Positions 37,001 to 45,622 of a stretch of DNA of 64,000 bases are shown here, one piece after another. This stretch comes from Flavobacterium aerium (GTDB taxonomy: Bacteria; Bacteroidota; Bacteroidia; Flavobacteriales; Flavobacteriaceae): assembly GCF_030766725.1 (NCBI RefSeq), contig NZ_JARQWR010000012.1:1-64000 (forward strand). The letters are read 5' to 3'. The notes beneath the pieces are model-generated. The model saw only the letters and a list, made by a program, of their open reading frames with translations, had not been told where the DNA came from and ran no database searches. The translations under genes were made by a program, and so were the position numbers. Each line of letters opens with the position of its first letter. Within the stretch, counting starts at the first letter, position 1.

Positions 37001-37849
37001 ATGTTGACAGTAAATTATCATTTAAATGTGGAGTTGGATTGGGTGGAAGAATATGCAAAAGCCCTAGGAGGTTATGTTGATCATAATCTACTCAAGATTC
37101 CAAATGAAGAATATGAAGGAACACAGTATTTTTTGTCTATAACACCCGATATTTCGGTTGTTTTTGTGGACTGTAAATATACTGAATCAATTCAGTTTCA
37201 ATTAAAAAATAATGATGATAGCTTTGTCGTATTTTATTATAATTTTTTAGAACAAAACTTTGAACTGGTGGTCGACAGCAAATCTCAACCTGTCCCGGTA
37301 TGGCAATATAGTTTATCCCTGATTGACAGTGTCTTGTCATCCAGTTATATTATTCCTAAAGGAAGCCATCATAATGTATTGTATATTTTGGTAAAAAAGA
37401 ATTTATTGAAGGAATACCTTCGTAAAATTCCAAAATATAATGACCTTATTGAAATTGCCTTTAATACAGAAAAAAACACAATTGCCCGTTTTGCCAATGT
37501 ACGTCCAGAAAGTCTATACAGGATTAATGAACTTCGTGAAATTTCTACAACAAATGTCTTATTTGATTTAATTTTGAAAAGCACAGTATATGGCTTATTG
37601 GGAGATTATTTGGAAGATGTAATATCCAAGAAAATAATGATAGGCAAAGTAAGCGACGATGAACTAAGCCAAATTATTATGTCACAAATGAGGATTTTAT
37701 CAGCAATTAATGAATCTTTTCCTTCCCTTGAAACATTGGCTTCAGAAGCAAAAATGTCGGTTGAAAAATACCAATTACTTTATGAAAAAATAACAGGATT
37801 AAGTCCAGAAGAATATTATTTAATAAATAAAAAAAATACCCAAAAATAG
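37001..37849 (+). CDS. AraC-type regulator, paralogue 3, lacking the second HTH
   Basis: A 282-residue relative of the 32799 product, closely similar from VELDWVEEYAKALGG through the first HTH (LETLASEAKMSVEKYQLLYE). It stops at YLINKKNTQK, where paralogue 1 goes on with ELAKELLESG and the second HTH. I find no continuation in the other frames of the following 190 bases, so about 45 residues are lost. It may no longer bind DNA normally, or may act by heterodimerising. The promoter is intact. Confidence 0.75.
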   Translation: MLTVNYHLNVELDWVEEYAKALGGYVDHNLLKIPNEEYEGTQYFLSITPDISVVFVDCKYTESIQFQLKNNDDSFVVFYYNFLEQNFELVVDSKSQPVPVWQYSLSLIDSVLSSSYIIPKGSHHNVLYILVKKNLLKEYLRKIPKYNDLIEIAFNTEKNTIARFANVRPESLYRINELREISTTNVLFDLILKSTVYGLLGDYLEDVISKKIMIGKVSDDELSQIIMSQMRILSAINESFPSLETLASEAKMSVEKYQLLYEKITGLSPEEYYLINKKNTQK

Positions 37850-38048
37850 AAAGATAATTTAATTGATAACAATTTGAAATAGAGTGTTTTAAAATAAAGA
37901 ACTACTTTTTGTTAGAGAATTAAATAATTACTATATTTATCAAAGCAAGGAGCGCTAGAGAGGGAGGTGTTTTGTGTTATTAGTTAGCGATTATTGCCAT
38001 AATATTTGATTATAATGTAATAAATCAACCAAACTAAATTATAATAAC

Positions 38049-38486
38049 ATGGCAAGAGTAAGCACCTATTTAAATTTTTCTCGAAATACAGAGGAAGCAT
38101 TCAATTTTTATAAATCAGTATTTGGAGGAGAATTCGGAGATTGTGGAATCGCCCGATTTGGAGATATACCACCTTCAGAAGATATGCCACCATTACCCGA
38201 AGCAGATAAAAATCTAATCATGCATATTGAATTGCCAATTGTAGGAGGACATATCCTAATGGGAACCGATGCGCCAGAATCTATGGGATTCAAAGTGAAT
38301 TTTGGAAACAATATTAACATCAATCTTGAGCCAGATACTAAAGCTGAAACAAAGAAATTATTTGATGGATTAGCGGAAGGAGGTACAATTACAATGGAAT
38401 TACAAGAAATGTTTTGGGGTGCCTATTTTGGAAGTTGTACCGATAAATTTGGTGTTCAATGGATGGTTAATTGTGTAGGCAAATAG
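38049..38486 (+). CDS. VOC-superfamily protein, PhnB-like
   Basis: A 145-residue protein with two beta-alpha-beta-beta-beta halves of the vicinal oxygen chelate fold. TYLNFSRNTEEAFNFYKSVF opens the fold and MFWGAYFGSCTDKFGVQWMV is the PhnB-like C-terminal block. Members include glyoxalases and resistance proteins; the PhnB-like subgroup has no agreed activity. It stands alone, with a terminator after it. Confidence 0.9.
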   Translation: MARVSTYLNFSRNTEEAFNFYKSVFGGEFGDCGIARFGDIPPSEDMPPLPEADKNLIMHIELPIVGGHILMGTDAPESMGFKVNFGNNININLEPDTKAETKKLFDGLAEGGTITMELQEMFWGAYFGSCTDKFGVQWMVNCVGK

Positions 38487-38507
38487 AATATAAGCTATAA
38501 ATAAAAC

Positions 38508-38541
38508 AAAAAGTCTTTCCAAAGTGAAGGACTTTTTTTGT
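38508..38541 (+). terminator. Terminator of the VOC gene
   Basis: AAAAAGTCTTTC pairs with GAAGGACTTTTT (one G-T pair), followed by T. Confidence 0.85.
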
Positions 38542-38590
38542 TTTTTGAAATAGAATTTTAGAAGACAAAATGTATAAATGATTTTGGGAA

Positions 38591-39166
38591 ATGCAACAAA
38601 AAATAATAGACTTTATTGGAACGCGAGTAGAACTTTCGATACAGGAAGAAGCGCTCTGCAAAAAATATTTTGAACCAGTTTTATTTCCTAAAAACACAAT
38701 AATTGAAGAAGAAGGACAAGTTCCACGGTATTTATATTATATAGTATCCGGATATTTGCGCTTGTTTCATTACAATGAAATAGGAGAGGAATTGACGACA
38801 CATATTAACTGTCCTCCTGGTTTTTTTACTTCCTATACGCACTTTATTCAGCAAACAAAATCAAATGAAAATGTAGCATGCATTACTGATTGTGAGTTGC
38901 TTCGAATTACAAAAGAAAACCTAGATCTTTTTATAAAAGAAAGTATAGCAATGAAAGATTTCAGTATTTCAGTTTTCCAAGAATCAATACGCTATAACGA
39001 AAATCGTTCTCAAGAATTAGCCTCTCTTACTGGAGAAGAACGTTACAGAAGATTAATAGAAAATTATCCCGATATTTTACAAAATGTACCGATTCAATAT
39101 ATCGCCTCATTTCTAGGAATGAAACCCGAAAGTTTGAGTCGGATACGCCGAAAAATCATTAACTAA
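38591..39166 (+). CDS. Crp/Fnr-family regulator
   Basis: A 191-residue regulator with a cyclic-nucleotide-binding-like barrel (about 20-115; VSGYLRLFHYNEIGEELTTH) and a C-terminal winged HTH (PIQYIASFLGMKPESLSRIR). No Fe-S cysteine cluster like that of Fnr is seen. It lies 66 bases before an NAD-dependent reductase on the same strand and may regulate it, as many Bacteroidota Crp-like genes act on the adjacent gene. Confidence 0.9.
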   Translation: MQQKIIDFIGTRVELSIQEEALCKKYFEPVLFPKNTIIEEEGQVPRYLYYIVSGYLRLFHYNEIGEELTTHINCPPGFFTSYTHFIQQTKSNENVACITDCELLRITKENLDLFIKESIAMKDFSISVFQESIRYNENRSQELASLTGEERYRRLIENYPDILQNVPIQYIASFLGMKPESLSRIRRKIIN

Positions 39167-39231
39167 CAAATGTTAGCTATAGACTAATAATCGTTTTGGA
39201 ATTTTGTGTCATCATTTAAAATAGTAATATT

Positions 39232-40248
39232 ATGACACCTAAAAATTTAGCATTAGTTTCTGGAGCCAATGGACATTTGGGAAATAATCTAGTGCGATTA
39301 CTCATTCGTAAAGGTATTCCAGTACGAGCCACAGTGCGAAATATAAATAACCAAGATCCGTTTCGGGGATTAGACTGTGAAGTTGTTCAAGCCAATATTA
39401 CAGACAAAGCATCTTTTGTAAAAGCATTACAAGGAGTAGAAACATTCTATGCGGTGGGGGCAGCTTTTAAGCTGTGGGCAAAAAATCCTCAAAAAGAAAT
39501 TTACGATGTCAATATATTGGGAACGCGGAATTGTATTGAAGCAGCAGTAGAGGCAAAGGTAAAACGCATTGTGTATGTAAGTTCGATTGCAGCATTAGAT
39601 TATACAAATCTACCAACAAAAGAAAGTAATGGGTATAATCCAGATCGGAGAGATCAGTACTATAATTCTAAGAATGATGGAGAAAAGCTAGCCTTCCAGT
39701 TGGCCCGAGAACACAACATAGAGTTGGTAGCAGTCTTACCTGCTGCGATGATTGGGAGTGAAGCCTTTGTTCCTTTAAGTGTTTCCTATACGATCTTGAA
39801 ATTGATACTGAACAAAGAAATACCAGTAGATACAAAAATTACATTAAATTGGATTGATGTGAAAGATGTGGCAGAAGGATGCTATCTCGCAGCAACCAAA
39901 GGGAGGGATGGTGAACGCTATATTTTAGCCCATGAACAATGTACATCAATTACCAAGACCACAAAAATTGCACAGCAAATGTATCCGCAACTGGGAATTA
40001 AAATACCCAAAGCAATTCCAAAATTATTGCTTTATGTTATTGCAGGAATGATGCAGTGGAAAGCAAAGTTGAATGATGAAGCACCCGTCTTGACGATAAA
40101 AGATATAGCGATGTTTTCGGGACTGCAACAAAACTTTGATATTGTAAAAGCCCGAACTGAATTAGGATTCAATCCTAAAGGAACTGAAGAAACGATTAAA
40201 GAAGCTTTGGCGTATTTAATGGATAATAATATACCAAGGATAGTGTAA
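39232..40248 (+). CDS. NAD(P)-dependent epimerase/dihydroflavonol reductase-like protein
   Basis: A 338-residue extended SDR. The N-terminal nucleotide motif is SGANGHLGNNLVRLL; VYVSSIAAL and the active-site region RDQYYNSKNDGEKLA follow, with YYNSK corresponding to the usual YxxxK. Similar to dihydroflavonol-4-reductase-type enzymes; the substrate is unknown. Its terminator is shared with the DUF805 gene. Confidence 0.9.
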   Translation: MTPKNLALVSGANGHLGNNLVRLLIRKGIPVRATVRNINNQDPFRGLDCEVVQANITDKASFVKALQGVETFYAVGAAFKLWAKNPQKEIYDVNILGTRNCIEAAVEAKVKRIVYVSSIAALDYTNLPTKESNGYNPDRRDQYYNSKNDGEKLAFQLAREHNIELVAVLPAAMIGSEAFVPLSVSYTILKLILNKEIPVDTKITLNWIDVKDVAEGCYLAATKGRDGERYILAHEQCTSITKTTKIAQQMYPQLGIKIPKAIPKLLLYVIAGMMQWKAKLNDEAPVLTIKDIAMFSGLQQNFDIVKARTELGFNPKGTEETIKEALAYLMDNNIPRIV

Positions 40249-40256
40249 TAAACAAT

Positions 40257-40289
40257 AAAAAAAGCCCTGATCTAGATCAGGGCTTTTTT
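40257..40289. terminator. Bidirectional terminator
   Basis: A perfect 20-bp palindrome (GCCCTGATCT and its complement, 40264-40283) with flanking A and T runs, between convergent genes. Confidence 0.94.
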
Positions 40290-40304
40290 GAAATTAAGGT
40301 AGTT

Positions 40305-40643
40305 TTATTCAATCATACCCTCTTCACTTTTTGGATTTGGACCATATTCGTTAAGTCCTTTAAAACTGTCTTCACACCATAAAATTATATTGTAAATAGG
40401 AATAAGGATAAACCATCCACTTCTACCAATATCGTGCATTCTTCGTATACCTACTGCAATTGATGGAATGAATACCAGTAAAGAATAAATACTTCCTATT
40501 ATTGGTAATTTGATTAATCCAGCGATAACACCAATAACAAAGCTAATGATGGTATTGATTAACATAAACATCCAAAATTCTTTTCTTCTAGCTCTTCCTT
40601 TGAAGTCTAAATACTGTTTTAAAACTTTTAAATACCAATTCAT
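40305..40643 (-). CDS. DUF805 membrane protein
   Basis: A 112-residue protein with about three membrane helices. FKGRARRKEFWMFML and the GIRRMHDIGRSGWFILIPI block are diagnostic of DUF805 (YhaH/YhaI-like), a family of unknown function. Its promoter carries shared element copy C. Confidence 0.92.
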   Translation of the reverse strand: MNWYLKVLKQYLDFKGRARRKEFWMFMLINTIISFVIGVIAGLIKLPIIGSIYSLLVFIPSIAVGIRRMHDIGRSGWFILIPIYNIILWCEDSFKGLNEYGPNPKSEEGMIE

Positions 40644-40699
40644 TTTTCTTACTTAATTTATTAATGATTATGAATAAAGGCGCTAACCTTTATTTTACG

Positions 40700-40761
40700 C
40701 AAAAATATTTCTTGATATATCGTTCAAATAGAAGTATAAGCCATAAAAAAAGCAGAATAAG
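40700..40761 (-). promoter_or_regulatory. DUF805 promoter with shared upstream element (copy C)
   Basis: On the minus strand the 24-base element at 40738-40761 is identical to 41123-41146 on the plus strand. It is followed after 30 bases by TATTTTTG (40700-40707), a -7 box 57 bases before the DUF805 start. Confidence 0.5.
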
Positions 40762-41146
40762 ACATTTTAAAGACTATGAGGAAAGTGAAATATGTCCTTT
40801 GTCGTTATTTTTTAGGCTTATTTTGATAGCTTGAAAAACGAAATTCACGTAATCTTGCACCTGATTTTTAGTGGTAAAAATCATAGTTGCACGCTATTAG
40901 TTGTTTAATTTCCATAAAGGGTGTATGGTAACACCCTTATGGAATTAAAATAGGAGTTCCTTCTTCTGGAATAACTAGGCTTATTATTCCTTCTACAAAA
41001 CCATTTTCTGAAATATGTACATAAATATTTTTTATATCAAGGTGCTACCTTGAGGTACTACTTGTGCTATAGTGATGCCGGTTTTTTATGAAAAAAAACA
41101 TAATCGATTGAGTTATAAATGACTTATTCTGCTTTTTTTATGGCTT
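40738..41146. repeat. 24-bp perfect inverted repeat flanking 361 bp
   Basis: Arms 40738-40761 and 41123-41146 are exact reverse complements (arm 2 begins CTTATTCTGC and ends TTATGGCTT). The 361 bases between hold a hairpin at 40904-40949 (TTTAATTTCCAT arm) and a decayed gene at 40937-41085. The arms lie upstream of divergent promoters for DUF805 and the Ig-repeat protein. Confidence 0.85.
40937..41085 (-). pseudogene. Frameshifted small gene inside the inverted repeat
   Basis: The minus strand reads KTGITIAQVVPQGSTL up to about 41039, then in the neighbouring frame DIKNIYVHISENGFVEGIIS and on to ILIP with a TAA at 40937-40939. One missing base at 41038-41040 would join them into a 49-residue sequence. 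The start is not resolved. Family unknown. Confidence 0.4.
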
Positions 41147-41185
41147 TATGTGGGCTATTCATAGAGACGGGTCGGAGTAATTTTG
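41121..41185 (+). promoter_or_regulatory. Promoter of the Ig-repeat protein with shared element (copy B)
   Basis: Element 41121-41155 (core TTATGGCTTTATGTGGGC), then a -7 box TAATTTTG at 41178-41185, 31 bases after the ATGGCTT core. The start codon at 41209 is 23 bases on. A second in-frame ATG at 41119 precedes this promoter and is not the start. Confidence 0.6.
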
Positions 41186-41208
41186 CAACAAATTTTATTT
41201 TAGCTATG

Positions 41209-44200
41209 ATGACAAAAAAACTACTACTCATGTTACTGTTAATAGGTTTTTTACCTAGTACAGTAAAGGCACAGGTTACGATTAATGCCCTTGCTAGCCC
41301 CTCAAATTGTTTGAATACAGGTTCAATAAAAATTACAGCCACGGGACTTCCCAGCTTGGTGACTTATGGTATTGCCAAAGTCCCTTTTAATCCTACAAAT
41401 GTAATAAGTAATACTACAGCTGAGTTTACAATGCTTGAACCAGGAGATTACTACTATGGTTATTATAGTGGGAGCACATTTGTAAAATCTACTGCAACAG
41501 TTAAAGTAGAAAATACATATTCGGCTATTTCGCCTACATTTCAAAGTTATTCAGCGAAGTATTATGCGTATTGTGGAGCTGTGGATCCTTTGGGAACTAT
41601 TTCTGGAATAATTTCTGGGGGGAATAAGCCATTCAAGATAGAATTATTAAATACAAGTGGCAGTGCTATTCAAGAAAAATCAAATTTTACGGAGTGGATT
41701 TTTGTTTTTTACGGAGTGCCTGCGGGAGAATATCGACTAAGGGCGACCGATGCCTGTGGTACCATTGTAACGGCGCCTACTAGTATCGTACTTAAGCCAA
41801 ATGTTCCATATGATTTTAGTTTAGCAGCCCTAGGAAGTGTAAGCGACACTTATTTTGATGTAGTATATAATACGCCAGATGATATATGTTCGGGAATTAA
41901 GACTGCAGCAATTAATAAAGGTCGATTTTTATTGAGTGGGGAAATTATTGACGGTACCGATACGCCTTTTGGTACACAAGACAAACCAAAATTTTATGGA
42001 ACAAAATCGCCAGTTTATAAATTAGAGGTGCAAAACGAAACAGGAGCATGGGATGTTTACGATAATTTAGATCAAAATGCTGTTAATAATGGTAATTTTG
42101 CCCTCCCTCTAGACCAATCGAAATGGGCAGGAGTAAAATTATCAGCGACAATATGTGGAATTACCAGAACTAATCAAAGGGATTTATCTTCCTATGCGGG
42201 TTTTAAAAAGAAACCGCTAGGTACCTTGTCAACATTTATTTTTGATGACCCTGCTAATACTATTTGTACTAAAACAGGAAAGGTACTAGCGCGTTTTGAT
42301 AATAGTACCTTTTTGGGTTGTTACCCCATCTCGATTGCAGTCACCGAGCGAGGAACAACCAATACACAACAAGGTAGTATCCTTGATAAAAGCACAAATC
42401 GTTATGCAGGTTTTTTGTTAGACATTGGTAAAAAATATACTGTAGTTATTAAAGATGCTGAAGGGGAATTGGCCATGGGGTGTTTTTTTTATAATAAGAC
42501 AAGTTCTACTTCCAGTAAACCACTACAATCAAATCTGACAAATCTGGACATTAACCCCGTATATTTTACACCCAATGCAATAATTAGAGATCAAATAACA
42601 TTCATTGAAGGACCAGATACAAAAAACTTCGGGAAATCGGCATTGATGGTAAGAGGGATTAATAAAATATTGAATTTTACAGGATCATTACACTTTAATA
42701 GTGTTAGTGGCCCTACTACTATAAATAAGACTGTTGCAGCAAATCTTATTCCAGCAAATTCAGGCTCTTATAAAGAAATAGGCTTGGGTGATAATTTAGC
42801 ACAAGGAACTTATAAAATAAGAATTACCGATGAGGGCTGTTTTGATGAAGTATACGATGTGATAGTAGAAAGTTATATCATAAGTGTTACATTAGAAAAC
42901 GTAATTGATACACCAAGTACTACTGTGTGTGATCGGTATATAAAAAGTGGAAATATAAGAGTAACAGCGGTAGGGAAATCGGCAGAACGAGAATTGCGTT
43001 TCATTTATGGCTATCCAAAAGTATACGTTGGGTTAGTATCAGGGCCATTAACGCTAAGCAAATATAGAATTTTAGCTGGTTTTGAGATAGAAGGCAATGC
43101 TGTAATACCTTTTTCTTTTGAGGAAGATGTAGCTGGAAAGTATGAAGTAGCATTGACTCAAAAGTATGATCCCAATTCTTTTATTCCATTATCTGAAGTT
43201 GCACCTACTTCGGCAGTGATTCCTTTAAATGTATTGCCTAATTACCCTGTATTTGATTTAATAAAATCAGGAGGAGTTATTTGTGCTGGGAATACCACTG
43301 GAACTTTAAGCGTAAAAGTAGATAACACTACTGGTGCAGTTACTTATTTCATAAAAAAAGATACCGATGCGAATTTTCCTGCTGTAGGACAAGCCAGCAA
43401 TCAATTTTTGAATTTGCCTCCGGGGAATTATGTTGTAAAAGTCAAAACAGCTTGTTATGAGGTAATTCAGCCCTTTACACTACAATTGCTATCTTCAGCG
43501 AGTTCAATTATTGAGGGAGATACTAATTTCTGTTCAGGTGAATCATTAAACCTTTCGTTGTTGTCTTTAGGTTCTATAACAACTGTTTCATGGACCTTGC
43601 CAGACAATTCAGTTGTAAGTGGTACTCCATTGCATATTGACAATTTAACACCGGCTCATAGTGGAGTGTACAAAGTGGAAGTATTATCTGCATCGGGATG
43701 TACTTTTACGCAATCTGTAACCGTAAAAGTAAAACCAAGAGCAACTGCAGCAAATATTTTAGGACCAAATGATTATGAGGTTTGCATAGGTACAGGGGCT
43801 TCATATATTGCTCGTCCGATAGATATGGGAGAAAAGAATTTAATATTTAATTGGTACAGTGATGCTGCTTTAACAAATCTATTGGGAACTGGAGCAGTAT
43901 TTGTTGTAAATAGTTCAGTAGCGGCTACTTATTATATCACAATGCAGTCGGATAATTTTTGTGAAAACCTCCCGGGAACAGCAAAAGCCTTTACTGTTAC
44001 GGTAGCGCCAAGAGCACCTGCCGGTGCAATTACAGCGATGGGCGCAACTATTTGCGCTGGAGAGTCTGTGAGATTAAGATCAACTTCATCCATTCCTCTG
44101 CCTAGTACTACTAAATGGTATTCTGGAAATATTGTAGGTAGTAGTCAAGTTGGAAATGGAGATATAACAGTGACTCCAGATGTGACCACAACCTATTACG

Positions 44201-44871
44201 TAGGTATAAGCGGAGGAGGTTTTTGTGAGACCTATGAAGCCGATCGAACACCAGTAACTGTAACAGTAAGACCAAAAGCCACAGCTACAGATATCTTGGT
44301 CAATTCAATGAATGTTTGTGTCGGGGAATCAGCAACGTTTACTGCGACTAGTACAACAGTTACAAATCCGGTATTCAAATGGTACCGTTCAACTGGCGCT
44401 ACAACCTTTACAGAACTGGCTACAGGACCTACTTTTACACCGCAGGCATCCGATTATTCAGGAGTAGGAGAAGTTGTTTACTATGTATCCGTAAGTGGTG
44501 ATGAAAAATGTGAAAATGAGATGGCCATTTCAAAGATGAAAAAGGTAAGTTTAGTGGTGAAAAGAAGTGCGGTCGCAACAGATATTACAGCTTCGAATGT
44601 TACAATTTGCCATGGAGATACTGCTCATTTGACAGCTACAACTGCTTTGAGTAATCCAGTATTCAACTGGTATAGTAATGCTGTGTCCACGACCGCAATG
44701 GCAACGGGATCAAACTATAATGTAAACCCAACCGTGACAACCACGTATTATGTTGCCGTATCCGGAGATAATACTTGTGAAAATACAGCAAGTACAAGGA
44801 AAGAAATCACCGTAACAGTGAATCCAAAGGCTACAGAAGCAACGATTACAGTAACTGCAGTAAAGCTGTAA
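41209..44871 (+). CDS. Large secreted protein with Ig-like repeats, C-terminus apparently truncated
   Basis: A 1220-residue exported protein. I start at 41209 (MTKKLLLMLLL), which gives a signal peptide cut after VKA-Q. The first 700 or so residues are beta-rich SprB-like segments; the last part has tandem Ig-like repeats of about 90 residues, each with a Cys near ICAGES or VCVGES and a CEN Cys before the strand TVTV (repeat starts near 43740, 44010, 44278, 44570, 44830). It ends TEATITVTAVKL, 12 residues into a fifth repeat. No T9SS type A or B sorting domain is present, so surface attachment is doubtful. Confidence 0.75.
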   Translation: MTKKLLLMLLLIGFLPSTVKAQVTINALASPSNCLNTGSIKITATGLPSLVTYGIAKVPFNPTNVISNTTAEFTMLEPGDYYYGYYSGSTFVKSTATVKVENTYSAISPTFQSYSAKYYAYCGAVDPLGTISGIISGGNKPFKIELLNTSGSAIQEKSNFTEWIFVFYGVPAGEYRLRATDACGTIVTAPTSIVLKPNVPYDFSLAALGSVSDTYFDVVYNTPDDICSGIKTAAINKGRFLLSGEIIDGTDTPFGTQDKPKFYGTKSPVYKLEVQNETGAWDVYDNLDQNAVNNGNFALPLDQSKWAGVKLSATICGITRTNQRDLSSYAGFKKKPLGTLSTFIFDDPANTICTKTGKVLARFDNSTFLGCYPISIAVTERGTTNTQQGSILDKSTNRYAGFLLDIGKKYTVVIKDAEGELAMGCFFYNKTSSTSSKPLQSNLTNLDINPVYFTPNAIIRDQITFIEGPDTKNFGKSALMVRGINKILNFTGSLHFNSVSGPTTINKTVAANLIPANSGSYKEIGLGDNLAQGTYKIRITDEGCFDEVYDVIVESYIISVTLENVIDTPSTTVCDRYIKSGNIRVTAVGKSAERELRFIYGYPKVYVGLVSGPLTLSKYRILAGFEIEGNAVIPFSFEEDVAGKYEVALTQKYDPNSFIPLSEVAPTSAVIPLNVLPNYPVFDLIKSGGVICAGNTTGTLSVKVDNTTGAVTYFIKKDTDANFPAVGQASNQFLNLPPGNYVVKVKTACYEVIQPFTLQLLSSASSIIEGDTNFCSGESLNLSLLSLGSITTVSWTLPDNSVVSGTPLHIDNLTPAHSGVYKVEVLSASGCTFTQSVTVKVKPRATAANILGPNDYEVCIGTGASYIARPIDMGEKNLIFNWYSDAALTNLLGTGAVFVVNSSVAATYYITMQSDNFCENLPGTAKAFTVTVAPRAPAGAITAMGATICAGESVRLRSTSSIPLPSTTKWYSGNIVGSSQVGNGDITVTPDVTTTYYVGISGGGFCETYEADRTPVTVTVRPKATATDILVNSMNVCVGESATFTATSTTVTNPVFKWYRSTGATTFTELATGPTFTPQASDYSGVGEVVYYVSVSGDEKCENEMAISKMKKVSLVVKRSAVATDITASNVTICHGDTAHLTATTALSNPVFNWYSNAVSTTAMATGSNYNVNPTVTTTYYVAVSGDNTCENTASTRKEITVTVNPKATEATITVTAVKL

Positions 44872-44901
44872 TAAATAATTTTCCCGAAAAAAAGAATCCG
44901 A

Positions 44902-45462
44902 ATGAATACTATAAAAACAGAAAATCCTGCATTAATCCTAATCGATTTTCAAAAAGCTTTTGATAATCTGGAATATTGGGGAGGACAACGAAATAATAAA
45001 GATGCTGAAAAAAAAGCAGAGAAACTCCTAAAACTTTGGAGAGAGAAAAAACTGCCTGTTTTTCATGTCAAACACTGCGCTTTGAGCCTCAAATCATTAT
45101 TGAATGAAAGCAAGGAAGGAAATGAATTCAAAGAGATCGTAAAGCCATTAGAAACAGAAAGTGTAATAAAAAAGAAGGTCAATAGTGTATTTATAGGAAC
45201 CAATCTTAAAGAACAACTCAATCAAGAAGGAATTACAAAACTAGTTATTGTAGGATTAACGACAGACCATTGTGTGTCTGCAACGGCAAGAATGGCAGGG
45301 AATTATGGATACGATACTTTTGTGGTGTCGGATGCTACGGCAACCTTCAATAAAACAGGTCTAAATGGACAAAACTACATCGCCGAGCTCATGCACGAAA
45401 CTGCACTCGCAAGTTTAAATAATGAGTTTGCAACCATTGTTACATCAGCCGTTTTTTTCTAA
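44902..45462 (+). CDS. Isochorismatase-family cysteine hydrolase
   Basis: A 186-residue hydrolase with the family triad: Asp15 (LILIDFQKAF), a Lys at 91-92 in KKKVNSVF and Cys124 (GLTTDHCVSATAR). Relatives include nicotinamidase and isochorismatase; the lack of a clear metal His cluster argues against nicotinamidase. It follows the Ig-repeat gene by 30 bases and may use the same transcript. Substrate unknown. Confidence 0.92.
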   Translation: MNTIKTENPALILIDFQKAFDNLEYWGGQRNNKDAEKKAEKLLKLWREKKLPVFHVKHCALSLKSLLNESKEGNEFKEIVKPLETESVIKKKVNSVFIGTNLKEQLNQEGITKLVIVGLTTDHCVSATARMAGNYGYDTFVVSDATATFNKTGLNGQNYIAELMHETALASLNNEFATIVTSAVFF

Positions 45463-45469
45463 ACGGCTG
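45446..45469 (+). terminator. Hairpin at the end of the isochorismatase gene
   Basis: CAGCCGTTT pairs with AAACGGCTG and includes the stop codon. A second smaller repeat (GGTTTTAAACC) follows and leads to a T run near 45495. It could terminate either strand. Confidence 0.5.
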
Positions 45470-45513
45470 AATTGGTTTTAAACCGTTAATTGAAATTTTT
45501 TATAGTATTCTCT

Positions 45514-45618
45514 TCAATCTTTGAGGATCTCATATAGACAATTTTCCTGCGCAATCATAACGATTAGGTTCTCAGGATCTCGGATTATTATAGGGACATC
45601 AGCCTTTCTAAGGCTGTT
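45514..45618 (-). pseudogene. Coding-like remnant downstream of an XRE gene
   Basis: A 34-codon open stretch without a start reads RKADVPIIIRDPENLIVMIA then ENCLYEILKD and ends in TGA. It begins right after the XRE stop. It may be the tail of a lost gene; nothing supports expression. Confidence 0.25.
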
Positions 45619-45620
45619 TT
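45600..45620. terminator. Small hairpin before the XRE stop
   Basis: CAGCCTT, loop TCT, AAGGCTG, then TTTT on the plus strand. The T run is weak. Confidence 0.4.
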
Positions 45621-45622
45621 AC

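Noticed and set aside
41119..41208. An earlier ATG (41119) for the Ig-repeat protein
   Set aside because: It lies upstream of the -7 box and gives no signal peptide; ATG 41209 does.
45524..45581. AGGATCTC repeated at 45524 and 45574 as a target-site or regulatory repeat
   Set aside because: Only 8 bases, two copies, inside a coding-like remnant; chance is enough.
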